From the NCBI RefSeq assembly GCF_965248315.1, contig NZ_CBDFIX010000002.1:3968001-4032000 (forward strand): a stretch of 64,000 bases of DNA. The letters run 5' to 3'. Both the position numbers and the translations under genes were made by a program. Positions within the stretch are counted from its first letter, which is position 1. Each line of letters begins with the position of its first letter. This document shows positions 53,412 through 62,600 of the stretch, in pieces. Under the pieces are notes generated by a model. It worked only from the letters and a program-made list of their open reading frames with translations. It was not told the DNA's origin and did not search any database. This stretch comes from Ulvibacterium sp965248315 (GTDB taxonomy: Bacteria; Bacteroidota; Bacteroidia; Flavobacteriales; Flavobacteriaceae).

Positions 53412-54263
53412 ATGGAAGAAATCACCAAATGGAAAACCCTTACTTTGGGGTCCTTAAAGGAAATGTTGGACGGTCTTGTTACCGTACTGCCCAATATTAT
53501 TGGGGCAATCGTTATCCTAGCACTGGGATGGCTCGTTACCAAGATCATCGAGTTTTTGCTCAAAAGGATCCTGAAATTTGCCAAGGTAGACCGATTGACC
53601 GAAAAAATCAATGCCATAAACCTCTTTGAAAGGGCCCAAATAAAATTTAAGGTGTCCCAGGTCATCGTAAATTTTGTACGCTGGATTCTATTTCTGGTAT
53701 TCCTCATTATAGCGGCGGACATCATGAACTGGACCGTGGTATCCGAGGAAATCGGAAACCTCTTGCGCTATTTGCCCAAACTTTTTAGTGCCATTGCCCT
53801 ATTTATGATCGGGCTGTATATTGCGGATTTCATTAAAAAATCCATCAAAGGCCTTTTTGAGTCCTTTGATCTTAGCGGTTCCCGAATCATAAGCGAAGTG
53901 GTCTTTTATTTTATCACGGTTCTGATCACCATCGCTGCCCTAAACCAAACGGGGATAGATACTACTATAGTCACCAACAACTTTTCCATTGTCCTTGGAG
54001 CCTTTCTCCTGGCCATTTCCATAGGATTTGGCCTAGGATCCAAGGAGATAATAGGGAAGCTGTTATTTACCTATTACGCCCGGAAGAACTATGCCATAGG
54101 AGATTTGGTAAAGCTAAACGATATGGAGGGTGTGGTCGTAGCCATTGACAATATTTCCCTTACCATACGGACGGGTATCGAAAAAAGAACAATCATTCCG
54201 ATCAAGGATATTATTGATGGAACGGTAGAAGTTACCCCCAAGTATGATATGCAGGATGACTAA
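53412..54263 (+). CDS. MscS-family mechanosensitive channel protein
   Basis: 283 residues. There are about four hydrophobic helices: VLPNIIGAIVILALGWLV, FVRWILFLVFLIIAADIM, LFSAIALFMIGLYIADF and IISEVVFYFITVLITIAA. The pore-lining segment follows (GAFLLAISIGFGLGSKEIIG), and then a shortened beta domain (NYAIGDLVKLNDMEGVVVAI, ISLTIRTGIEKRTIIPIKDI). The pore helix and beta domain match MscS-like proteins, but the usual large C-terminal cytoplasmic alpha/beta domain is absent. It probably helps release solutes under hypo-osmotic stress. It lies 35 bases after the small sigma-linked gene and may share its transcript. Confidence 0.85.
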   Translation: MEEITKWKTLTLGSLKEMLDGLVTVLPNIIGAIVILALGWLVTKIIEFLLKRILKFAKVDRLTEKINAINLFERAQIKFKVSQVIVNFVRWILFLVFLIIAADIMNWTVVSEEIGNLLRYLPKLFSAIALFMIGLYIADFIKKSIKGLFESFDLSGSRIISEVVFYFITVLITIAALNQTGIDTTIVTNNFSIVLGAFLLAISIGFGLGSKEIIGKLLFTYYARKNYAIGDLVKLNDMEGVVVAIDNISLTIRTGIEKRTIIPIKDIIDGTVEVTPKYDMQDD

Positions 54264-54268
54264 ATTGT

Positions 54269-54328
54269 AATAAGAGGTACGGGGTGGGTCATTTTTATTA
54301 TTTTGAAAGTTTATTGTACCTCCTTATT
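54269..54328. repeat. Imperfect inverted repeat between converging genes
   Basis: AATAAGAGGTAC pairs with GTACCTCCTTATT, one base bulged, across a 35-base loop. It starts a few bases after the MscS stop. It could help end transcription in the 54264-54498 gap, but no T run follows directly. Confidence 0.35.
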
Positions 54329-54498
54329 CTCCTGTCCGTTGTATTGCTGATTGTCTTTTTGGATGAATATGATGATTGATCTATTGTAATCCAATCCCCT
54401 AAGACCAAGTTAAAAACATTTCCTTTAAAGGATAGTCCTACTCTTATACAGTATAGCCCTGAAAGAGATTTTCCAAGAGATTTTTAATAAGGTTCCCC

Positions 54499-55632
54499 CT
54501 AGCCCACCACACTACTCAACTTGAACATGGGCAGATACATGGATACCAGGATTACGCCGACAAAAATCCCTACGATAACAATAATCAAAGGTTCCATTAG
54601 GGTGGATAGCAACTTGGATTTTTGTTGTACCTCAATGGCATACTGCTGATTGAGGCGTTCAAAAATATATTCGGTTTGGTTGGTCTCTTCGGCCACTTTG
54701 ACGAGGGAGACCATTTTATTGTCAAAAATCCGGGCACCGGACATACTTTCGTTTAGGCTTCGGCCTAAAAGTACGTTCATCTCCACATGGGTCAAGGCTT
54801 CATTCAAAGGATAAAAATCGATCATTTTTTTTACCAGCCCTATACTGTTCAAAACGGGCACCTTGGAAGCCGTCAACAAAGCGACCGCCTGGGTAAACTG
54901 CGCCAGATAGACCGAAGCGATGAAGTTCCCTACATAGGGCAATTTCAATAGCAGAAAGTCCTTTCGCCGCTTGAACCATACCTGGTTTGAAAATGTTTTT
55001 CTGAGTACAATAAGGGTGACGACTATTAAAAGTACGAGCCATCCAAAATCCCGGATAAAGTTGGACGCACTTACTACCATTTTGGTCATGGCCGGAAGAT
55101 CTACATTGTTCTGCCTAAAAATATCCTCGAACATGGGTACTACCATCCGAAGCATAAAAATAACGACCAACACGGCGGTGATTAAGATAATGATCGGGTA
55201 GGTCAAGGCATTGATCAATCCCCTTCGCTGTTCATTTTTTCGGGCGAAGAACTTGCCCAATTCTTCCGCTATTCGGGGCAAGGTTCCGGTCTCTTCCCCT
55301 ATTTTAACGGAATAGTATTCATACTCGGTAAACGCTTTCTTTTTCTTGAGTATCTCATAAAAACTGGTACCGGAGACCAATTCATCCACAATTTCCGCAT
55401 AAAAGGACCGCATCTTCTCTTTTTTCTGATTTTCCTGTATCAAGGCCAGGGCATCCCTTAAGGTGATGCCCGCTTTGAGCAAAACCGCTATTTCGGTATA
55501 AAAATCCTCTTTTTTCCTATTGCCAAAGGTTTTTCCGAAAAAGGTAATCTCTTTTTTCAGGGTACTGGACAGCCAATCGCTATCCGCAGATTGTTTGGGT
55601 GCCCTTATATTATGTTCCAATTTAAAACCCAT
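54499..55632 (-). CDS. GspF/PilC-like inner-membrane platform protein
   Basis: 377 residues. It has the duplicated GspF domain: first copy EDFYTEIAVLLKAGITLRDA, LVSGTSFYEILKKKK, EYEYYSVKIGEETGTLPRIA; second copy YLAQFTQAVALLTASKVPVL, LGRSLNESMSGARIF and MVSLVKVAEETNQTEYIFER. Transmembrane segments are TYPIIILITAVLVVIFMLRM, FGWLVLLIVVTLIVL and EPLIIVIVGIFVGVILVSM. GspF is the platform of type II secretion and type IV pilus machines, linking ATPase and pseudopilus. It is the last gene of the leftward cluster that starts near 59572; no GspE-type ATPase or GspD secretin gene is adjacent inside the window. Confidence 0.93.
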   Translation of the reverse strand: MGFKLEHNIRAPKQSADSDWLSSTLKKEITFFGKTFGNRKKEDFYTEIAVLLKAGITLRDALALIQENQKKEKMRSFYAEIVDELVSGTSFYEILKKKKAFTEYEYYSVKIGEETGTLPRIAEELGKFFARKNEQRRGLINALTYPIIILITAVLVVIFMLRMVVPMFEDIFRQNNVDLPAMTKMVVSASNFIRDFGWLVLLIVVTLIVLRKTFSNQVWFKRRKDFLLLKLPYVGNFIASVYLAQFTQAVALLTASKVPVLNSIGLVKKMIDFYPLNEALTHVEMNVLLGRSLNESMSGARIFDNKMVSLVKVAEETNQTEYIFERLNQQYAIEVQQKSKLLSTLMEPLIIVIVGIFVGVILVSMYLPMFKLSSVVG

Positions 55633-55634
55633 AG

Positions 55635-56105
55635 CTATTGATTCATGTACGTAGTTGCGGAATTATTCTTGTATACAAAAAGTGTCCGGTTACCAAACGC
55701 CTTGGTCGTTTGGAAGTGGATGGCATCGATTTCTCCCAAGGGACTGTCCCTGTTTTCAAAAAGAAAGCGCTGTGTTTCCCATTTGATTCGGAATGTATCG
55801 ATATCCTTGGTCATAAAATCTTCCGTAAAACGATAGGTTTGGCCGCCCATTTCATTGACAAATTGCAATTCCCGGCTATTTTCGTTATAATAAATCCTAT
55901 CGTATCGATTGAAATCGATCCATAAGGATTGGCGCAGTAGATCAAATTCCGTATTCCGTTCATAATTCCCGGCTATCCCGTTCATTTGGTTTTGTACCAA
56001 TTGAAGCACGGAAAAGGCCATCCCCACTACCATGGTGGTAATGAGCAAGACAACAATCATCTCGCTTAAGGTAAAGGCCTGTATTTTTTTAACGCTAATC
56101 TGCAT
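55635..56105 (-). CDS. Type II secretion/type IV pilus-like minor pseudopilin (GspJ-like)
   Basis: 156 residues from ATG 56105. It opens KKIQAFTLSEMIVVLLITTM: a class III prepilin signal with Ala before the cleavage site, then Phe1 and Glu5, followed by a hydrophobic helix. A globular part follows (NTEFDLLRQSLWIDFNRYDR, RELQFVNEMGGQTYRF), which resembles GspJ-type minor pseudopilins. An ATG at 56177 is in frame but would place the prepilin signal 34 residues in; ATG 56105 overlaps the previous stop by 11 bases and gives a normal leader. It would be processed by a prepilin peptidase encoded elsewhere. Confidence 0.8.
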   Translation of the reverse strand: MQISVKKIQAFTLSEMIVVLLITTMVVGMAFSVLQLVQNQMNGIAGNYERNTEFDLLRQSLWIDFNRYDRIYYNENSRELQFVNEMGGQTYRFTEDFMTKDIDTFRIKWETQRFLFENRDSPLGEIDAIHFQTTKAFGNRTLFVYKNNSATTYMNQ

Positions 56106-56430
56106 GTACAATTGATTTTCCGATGGTCTTTTTGGATACTTGATGTGTTGCTTCGAACCGTATGGTTTCCGTTCCATTTTGATTTAGGGCGGTGGCCGAA
56201 AGCGCCCAGTCCCCCATTTCTTCGTAATACGGCAAACCCAGCTTTCCATGGCCATACGCATAAACCAGTTGGTTCAATTGTTCTTCCATTTGATCATCCC
56301 TTCCCCTAAGGGAGTTGGAAAACAGATTGTTCAACAGCATACTACTGATCATAAAAATGACCACAATCAAGACCGTGGCGACCAAGGTTTCCATTAAAGT
56401 GGATGCCTTTATCTGTTTCAATACAACCAT
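56095..56430 (-). CDS. Type IV pilin-like pseudopilin (GspI-like)
   Basis: 111 residues. The leader is KQIKASTLMETLVATVLIVV: cleavage after Ala, then Ser1 with Glu5 and a hydrophobic helix (LVATVLIVVIFMISSMLL). The short globular domain (EEQLNQLVYAYGHGKLGLPY) has the size of a GspI-type minor pseudopilin. It overlaps the upstream gene by 13 bases and the downstream pseudopilin by 11, so translation is coupled. Confidence 0.75.
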   Translation of the reverse strand: MVVLKQIKASTLMETLVATVLIVVIFMISSMLLNNLFSNSLRGRDDQMEEQLNQLVYAYGHGKLGLPYYEEMGDWALSATALNQNGTETIRFEATHQVSKKTIGKSIVHAD

Positions 56431-57686
56431 TTCATCGTTTTTTTGTCCCCAGAACCCGCTATGGGCAGCCCTACATAGGCCAAGGGTAGTTTGGCACTAT
56501 CAATATGGCCATTGTACAAATGGTTCTGATAGATGCTACCATTCGCCAAGGCAATAAAGGCATCTGTGGTTGCGTTACCTAGTATAGTCCCTGGGAGTTC
56601 CAAGTTTTCGGTACAATATACCTGCCCACGTACCAAGGCATTTTCGGAAATTTTTAACTGTGGGGCGTAAGTACGTTCCTCGGATTCATCCAGATAGAGC
56701 ACTATTCCGTTTACAACGGATTGGTCATCAACAAAAAGGTTGGCGGCCGGGTTCCTATTTTGGGGAGTTCTATTGCTCTGTTTTTCCTTTACGACAAGTG
56801 CGGACGGATAAGCCAGTTCGCAATGCTTTCCCATATGGATCTTTTTACTGGCAATGGCCTGAAAATAACCTTTTACCCCATCCCGAATCTCAATTTCAGG
56901 AGCAACAAGTACCACGTCCCTAAGCATCGCGGTGGGATGCACCACAAGTTTATGGGAAGCCATAATTTTGATATTGCCGGTCAATGAAACGCTTTCCAAT
57001 TCTATGATATAATCATTGATATGAACTGTTGGGGAAGCAAAGGAGTTTTTTACTTCCATTTTAGGTCGTAAGGGAATCGTAGATTCCCCACTTTGATTCG
57101 CATTCAACAACCTATTGATTTCCCCAATCGTTTCTTCCGCCAACTTGGGCATGGTAGTCTTGCTTTGCCTCTCCCTACCATGGACCAACCTACTATGACG
57201 ATAGGAGTTTCCCGAAATATTTCCCATTCGTATGCCCTGTTGTGGCAAATAGGCGTCCCCAGTAATTTTGGAATTCCCGGCAATAATCAACGGTCTTTGT
57301 TTGTCCCGAAGATATAGTGCAGGTAGACCATCGGGATATCGATTTCCCGAAAGGGCGAGTTTTGAAAAAGATTGTTTTCCCTGTTCGGCTATGGAAACAT
57401 ACTTTTCAAAAATGCCCCAATATGTTTTTTGAACCGTAATTGAAATGTCGGTATCCCTGTTGGTTGGTACTTGGAGAATTTCACCAACGCCCATATTTCT
57501 TTGATAGGCGTATTGGAGTCCATATTCCGTTTCTTGGATGATGTCTACCGTCAGATCCGTCTTTTTTCCGAAAAAACTATGGGTATAGGAAATCAATACA
57601 AAAGAAAAAAGGAGTATGGCTATGATGGCTCCTATAAAGAGTACGAACTGCAACGCCCCAGCCTTTATCTTTGCAGGAGCCTTCAT
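56418..57686 (-). CDS. GspK-position membrane-anchored protein with bactofilin-like beta repeats
   Basis: 422 residues. The N-terminus KIKAGALQFVLFIGAIIAIL is a hydrophobic helix like a pseudopilin tail but lacks Glu5, as in GspK. The rest is mostly beta: NSKITGDAYLPQQGIRMGN, VSLTGNIKIMASHKLVVHPT, AMLRDVVLVAPEIEIRDGVK and ENLELPGTILGN, a regular pattern like a beta-helix or polymer-forming (bactofilin-like) fold. I do not recognise a named family. By position in the operon it may be the tip or an assembly partner of the pseudopilus. It overlaps both neighbours (4 and 13 bases). Confidence 0.65.
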   Translation of the reverse strand: MKAPAKIKAGALQFVLFIGAIIAILLFSFVLISYTHSFFGKKTDLTVDIIQETEYGLQYAYQRNMGVGEILQVPTNRDTDISITVQKTYWGIFEKYVSIAEQGKQSFSKLALSGNRYPDGLPALYLRDKQRPLIIAGNSKITGDAYLPQQGIRMGNISGNSYRHSRLVHGRERQSKTTMPKLAEETIGEINRLLNANQSGESTIPLRPKMEVKNSFASPTVHINDYIIELESVSLTGNIKIMASHKLVVHPTAMLRDVVLVAPEIEIRDGVKGYFQAIASKKIHMGKHCELAYPSALVVKEKQSNRTPQNRNPAANLFVDDQSVVNGIVLYLDESEERTYAPQLKISENALVRGQVYCTENLELPGTILGNATTDAFIALANGSIYQNHLYNGHIDSAKLPLAYVGLPIAGSGDKKTMKWLY

Positions 57687-58150
57687 TGGGTCAAGGGTAT
57701 GGTCTTTGTTCTTCCATCAAAATGAACCTTGACCTTTTCCAGGTCGCCGGACAACAGTTTTACCTTCCGAAATACTTCATTTTTGGCCATGAGTTGTTGG
57801 TGGCCGTCAATGGTCAAAAAGAAAATCTCGTGACCGGAGGAACTTTCCGCAATAAAACCGGTGTATAGAATTTCCCGTTTGGGAAGGGTATCTTTTTTTT
57901 GAAGCGTTCTTTTTGGTTTTTTGGGTGTAAGCGATTTGGGAAGCGTACCCAAAAAAGGATCCCGATAGTGGGCCACGATACTAAAGGTGTCCCTTTCCTT
58001 GAATTCCATAGGCTTGAATTTTTTCGAAACGACGGCTTCTGCATTTTGATCGGAATCCGGATTTACGGTCTTTATAACTTTAAATCCAAGGATGCCCCAA
58101 ATGGCGAGGACCACGGTCAACAATAGATATGTCTTTTGATTTTTCTTCAT
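57683..58150 (-). CDS. GspC/PilP-like single-pass membrane protein
   Basis: 155 residues. One N-terminal transmembrane helix (YLLLTVVLAIWGILGFKVI) is followed by a proline/lysine-rich linker and a small C-terminal beta domain (REILYTGFIAESSSGHEIFF, LTIDGHQQLMAKNEVF). The motif HYRDPFLGTLPK before the linker is like the RDPF motif of PilP/GspC proteins that connect the inner-membrane platform to the secretin. This supports a complete envelope-spanning machine with the secretin encoded elsewhere. The ATG overlaps the 56418-57686 gene by four bases. Confidence 0.7.
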   Translation of the reverse strand: MKKNQKTYLLLTVVLAIWGILGFKVIKTVNPDSDQNAEAVVSKKFKPMEFKERDTFSIVAHYRDPFLGTLPKSLTPKKPKRTLQKKDTLPKREILYTGFIAESSSGHEIFFLTIDGHQQLMAKNEVFRKVKLLSGDLEKVKVHFDGRTKTIPLTQ

Positions 58151-58151
58151 T

Positions 58152-58856
58152 TTAGGGAATAGTAATAGTTAACTCAAAGACCTCCGAAGCACTACTCTCG
58201 TTACCCGCACCATCAAAAGCCTTTACAAACCAGAAATAGGTATCATCGGCCAAATTGGTCGTATAGGTCTTATTGGCGCCCAGTCCTTTGACCTCCAATA
58301 CTTGAAGGGTCTCATCCTTAAAAATGAAAATGCTGTCTCGCTCAGTAGTGCCAGAAATATCTTGGCGGGTCCAGACAAAGTCTACCTCGGCATCATCCAA
58401 GGAAGCACCATTGGAAGGTGAAGTGAGTGAAGGCACATTCGGTGGTATCAAATCTATGTTTTCATCGCCGTTAACGGAAAAAATGGCACTGCTAAAAGGG
58501 GTCTCAAAACCACTGTTCAACCCTTGTATCCGCCATTCATAGCCCCCATTGAAAAGTAAAAGGCGTTCCAGGCCCGTATCTATTTGGCCCAGGGTATCTC
58601 GAACAATTAGGCTATCCAATATAATTTGTGCCGCATTTTCAAAATTGGGCAAGGCTACCTGTATGCGATAGGCATCCACATCGGCAAGCTCGTTCCAGGT
58701 GAGGTTTACCGTGTTCTGGTTTACCACCGTATTGTTCAAGGGAGCCACCAATTCTACGCGCTGACCGGAAATATCCGGTACCTCCAGGATGTCCTCACAG
58801 GAAGTGAGGCCAACAAGAAAAAGGGCCAACCCCATAATCATAAACAGTACTCTCAT
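58152..58856 (-). CDS. Lipoprotein with fibronectin type III-like domains
   Basis: 234 residues. The signal peptide MIMGLALFLVGLTSC has its lipobox Cys near residue 20. Two Ig/FN3-like units are visible: VAPLNNTVVNQNTVNLTWNE to YEWRIQGLNSGFETPFSSAI, and LTSPSNGASLDDAEVDFVWT to DDTYFWFVKAFDGAGNESSA. It sits inside the pilus-like operon and abuts the GspC/PilP-like gene, so it may be an outer-membrane or surface accessory part. No enzyme motif. Confidence 0.75.
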   Translation of the reverse strand: MRVLFMIMGLALFLVGLTSCEDILEVPDISGQRVELVAPLNNTVVNQNTVNLTWNELADVDAYRIQVALPNFENAAQIILDSLIVRDTLGQIDTGLERLLLFNGGYEWRIQGLNSGFETPFSSAIFSVNGDENIDLIPPNVPSLTSPSNGASLDDAEVDFVWTRQDISGTTERDSIFIFKDETLQVLEVKGLGANKTYTTNLADDTYFWFVKAFDGAGNESSASEVFELTITIP

Positions 58857-59572
58857 AGCTTCAAATAAGATTTGGTCTCATCCAGTTTATAGGCTTTCCG
58901 TTGCGTATGCTTCGGGCAGGCGTCACCATCCTGTACCAAGGCCTCTATTTGTTTTTTCCCATATTGGGTCTCTCCCCAGCAGAATCCCAAGCTGTTATAG
59001 TCAAAAATCTCCGCTTTGGAAAGGTTTACTTCCTTGTCTAAATTTCTATTCCTCGCTATCAATGTCAAAATGCCACTTCGGTCGGTTTTCAAAAAAAGCC
59101 GATCCGATTGTATCAAGAGGCGATACGCTTCCAAATTAGGGAACAGAGCCACCTTATGGACCAAACGATAGGCATCATCCTTCTCCAAATAGCTTAGTAC
59201 ACTACTATTTTCCTTTCCGTTCAAAGCATCTCGTAACGCAATTTTATCCATAATTTCCAAGCATAGATAGCTAGCCTTAGTACCCAAGGAATCAATGAAT
59301 TGCATTTCCGGAACCGTGCCCGAATTCTTCTTATAAGCTGTGTACTTCTTAAAGCTGGACTTCGTAAAGGGAACTTCCCGAACCGAAACGGCAATGGGGT
59401 GTTCCAAGGACGGATGCCCTATTTGCTGAAAACGGGTATGCAATAGGGATTGGCTTTGGTTTCCAATGGCTCCAAGTGATGGGGCATGCTGCCCTGAAGG
59501 GTTTGTATTCTTGAGCGAGGCACAAGAACATACCAATACCATGAGGGATAATAATACAGAATATATTCGCAT
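58853..59572 (-). CDS. Lipoprotein of the pilus-like operon, unknown family
   Basis: 239 residues. Signal and lipobox: YSVLLSLMVLVCSC, then ASLKNTNPSGQ. The mature part is mixed alpha/beta with no domain I recognise; notable segments are FIDSLGTKASYLCLEIMDKI, SYLEKDDAYRLVHKVALFP and SDRLFLKTDRSGILTLIARN. It is the first gene of the leftward operon and its stop overlaps the next ATG by four bases. A possible role is a pilotin or secretin-associated lipoprotein; that rests only on context. Confidence 0.7.
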   Translation of the reverse strand: MRIYSVLLSLMVLVCSCASLKNTNPSGQHAPSLGAIGNQSQSLLHTRFQQIGHPSLEHPIAVSVREVPFTKSSFKKYTAYKKNSGTVPEMQFIDSLGTKASYLCLEIMDKIALRDALNGKENSSVLSYLEKDDAYRLVHKVALFPNLEAYRLLIQSDRLFLKTDRSGILTLIARNRNLDKEVNLSKAEIFDYNSLGFCWGETQYGKKQIEALVQDGDACPKHTQRKAYKLDETKSYLKL

Positions 59573-59646
59573 AAGTAGGTTTCTTACAAATTATAACGAA
59601 TTTATCTTTGAAGTGTTGTACAAATGGGAACAAAAATATCTCCTGA

Positions 59647-62600
59647 CTACCGTTTTAAAGTAAAATGCCCGGTAAAGGCCCTTCCTCCTTGCAGCTCGTA
59701 GCGGAACCAGTAGTCCGAGGAGGGCATGGCAACACCTTTAAAGGTACCGTCCCAGCCCGGGCCGTCCGGGAGTACCTGGGCGATAAGCTTCCCGTAGCGG
59801 TCGTAGATATAGAGCTTGGATTCCAGATACCGTTCCGCCCCTATGATGTTCCAATGTTCATGGGAACCGTCCCCGTTCGGGGTAAAGAACTTTTGGTAGC
59901 CCAGGGCGATGATCTCTTTCTCCAGGGTACGGCACAGGAACCTGTCCCGCACATAAACGGTATATTCCCCGGGAAAGACCTCCAGACGGTTGCTGTCCTG
60001 ATAGTTCTCCCCGTCCACCGAGTATTCGAACTCCCCAACCCCTGTGGCCGTCACTGCTATGACGACCCGGTCCCCGAAACCGATGATATCCGTAGTAAAA
60101 TCGTCCGGGGCGCCCGAGGAGACCACCTCGAACGAAACCGTTCCTTCACAGGTGACCCCGTTTTGGGTCCGGGCGACAGTAAGCGAATAGTTGCCGAGTT
60201 CCGTAATATCCAGGGTACGGTCTATGCCAATTTCCGTATCACTTCCGTCGCGCCAGGACCAGCTCTCGAAATCGCCCCCGTCCAGGTTCAGCTCCGGGCT
60301 GTCCGGACAAATGACATAGGTTTCCTCCAATTGGGCCTGTGGCCACGGGTTGATGATGAGCTCGAAGCTGGTGGTATCATAACAGCTTTCATTATCATTG
60401 TTCTGGATGCGGGCATAGAGGGTCTCCCAGACCGATGCATTGGTATAGGTTGATTTCTGCAGTACGTTACTATTGGTGTCCGCATCAGTTTGGGTGGCAA
60501 AGTACAGGACCGTAAAACCGTCCGGGTCCTGACCGTCCAACACCTCGGCGTCCTTGACGGAAAGGTCAAGGGTACGTATCCCTGTACCATCTGTAGCGCA
60601 AGCGATAAGGGGCTGCGGGACGTGGGCCGTAGGGATATCGAAGACCTGCAATTGGAACGACCCCGTTCCATAACAGTCTGGATGGTCCGTATTCTCCATC
60701 CGATAATAAAGGGTCTGTGGGTTTGTGGTGTTCCGATAGGTACCGCCCAGGGCATTGATCGCGTTGTCGGCATCGTCCTGGGACAGATAGAAGGAAACGG
60801 AGTTGCCCATGGTTCCTGCCAATATTTCGTTGGCCTTTTCGGTAAGCTCAAAGGTATACCGCCCATCGTTATCATCGTCGCAGACCTGCCAGTCCGATGC
60901 CTCCGGAGGTACGGGCGTATCGAAGATGTTCAGTTGGAAGGAAGTGGTGTCATAGCAGCTGGCATCGGAGGTATTGGCTACCCGGACATAAATCGTATTT
61001 TGGTAGGCCGTGGACAGATAATTTGCGGTGTTTAGGGCATTGTTCCCGCTGTCGGCGTCCACCTGGTTTTCGTGGTAGCTCAGGACAAGCCCGGCCGGGT
61101 TCTGGCTCCCGATGATCTCCGCCTGCGCTGCCGTCAGGTCGAAAACGGCCTGGCCGTCGTTGTCATCGTCACAATGGTCCAGATCCTGGGGTGTATGGGC
61201 CACAACCTGGTCGATGACCTCCAATCGGAAACTTCCGGTCTCGTAACATTCGGGATAGGTGGTGTTGGCTATTCGGAAGTATATCATCTCCGGCGTCGCC
61301 GTGTTCGTATAATTGGGGCCAATCGGATTTGTGGCATTATCGGCGTCTGCTTGGTCGGTATAGTAGCTTACCGAGAAATCGGTCGCGTCCTGCCCGCCCA
61401 GTACCTCGCTATCCTTGGTGGAGAGGTCGAAGGCAAAAAGCCCGTCCGTGTCGGTATCGCAGACCGTCCAATCGGTTGCCGGATGTAGTACCGGGGCCTG
61501 TTTTACCACAAGGTCGAAACTCGTTATATCGTAACAGGCGGTATTGTTGCCGTTGGAGATGCGGGCGAAGACCGTCTCTACGGGGTCGGTGTTCACATAC
61601 ATCGTCGGCAAAGGGTTCGTCCCGCTTTGGGCATCCGCCAAGCTGAGGTAGTATCCCACCTTAAAGTCCGCCGCGGGTTGGGCGCCCAATACCTCCAAAT
61701 CCTTGGTGGAGAGGTCGAAGCCGTAAGCCGAATCCAAGCTACAGACTTCGAAATCCGTCACCGGGTTCGCCGTCGGTGTTTCATAAATGGTAATGGTCTC
61801 GGATTCCGTTTTCGTCTCGGAGGCCGTAGTGGCCGTAACGTTTGCCGTATAGGTACCAGGGACTGCATAGGTATGTGTTGGGTCCTCCACATTCGAGGTA
61901 TGGCCATCCCCGAAGTCCCAGGTCACCGAGAGAATGGGTTCGTTGATGTTGAGGGTAAAGGTCGTAGGAAGACCCAGGCAAAATTGTTCCACCTGAAAAC
62001 CCAGTAAGAAGAAGGACTGGATAAAAGGAGGGAGTCCCAGGTCGGAACGTCGTCCGCCCAAATCTATACTACCCTCCACAAAATTACAGGCAAGGCCGGG
62101 ATTATCCGGTGCATTGATAACGCTTAAATAGGGTTCTCTACGGTGTGCCATATAGATTTTTCCATCTAAAGCCAACTGAAGTCCCCCGAACCGATCACCC
62201 GGTTTTTGAAAGATGAGAACCTTGCTCGCTGCCAAGTCTGCCGCAGCAGTATCGTATTGAGCCACTTCTCCCCGGTAATTGGACACATAGAGCATTTGGC
62301 TATTTTGGGAAAATTCCAGGCCATAATAGGTCTTAGTGTCATCGTTCGTTGCCACCCTAAGATTGCTTAAAACCCCAGTGGCCGAATTGAAATCATAGAC
62401 TTCTATGGCATTCAGATAAAAAGCTGCCCCGATTTTAGACCCGTCCGGTGAGGCCTTTAAATAGCCCAAAGCTTGATCCGGTATATAGGACATAGACAAA
62501 TTGGTTCCGATATTGGTATCCACCGAAGTGGTGGTGACTCCCGCCGCGGTAACCAAATAAGCCATAAAGGTATCGTCCCATCGTCCATGGGCCAAGACCC

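Noticed and set aside
59665..60453. A 262-codon plus-strand open frame opposite the PKD/T9SS gene
   Set aside because: It lies antisense to the sorting domain and repeats of the real gene; its length is due to the base composition of that gene.
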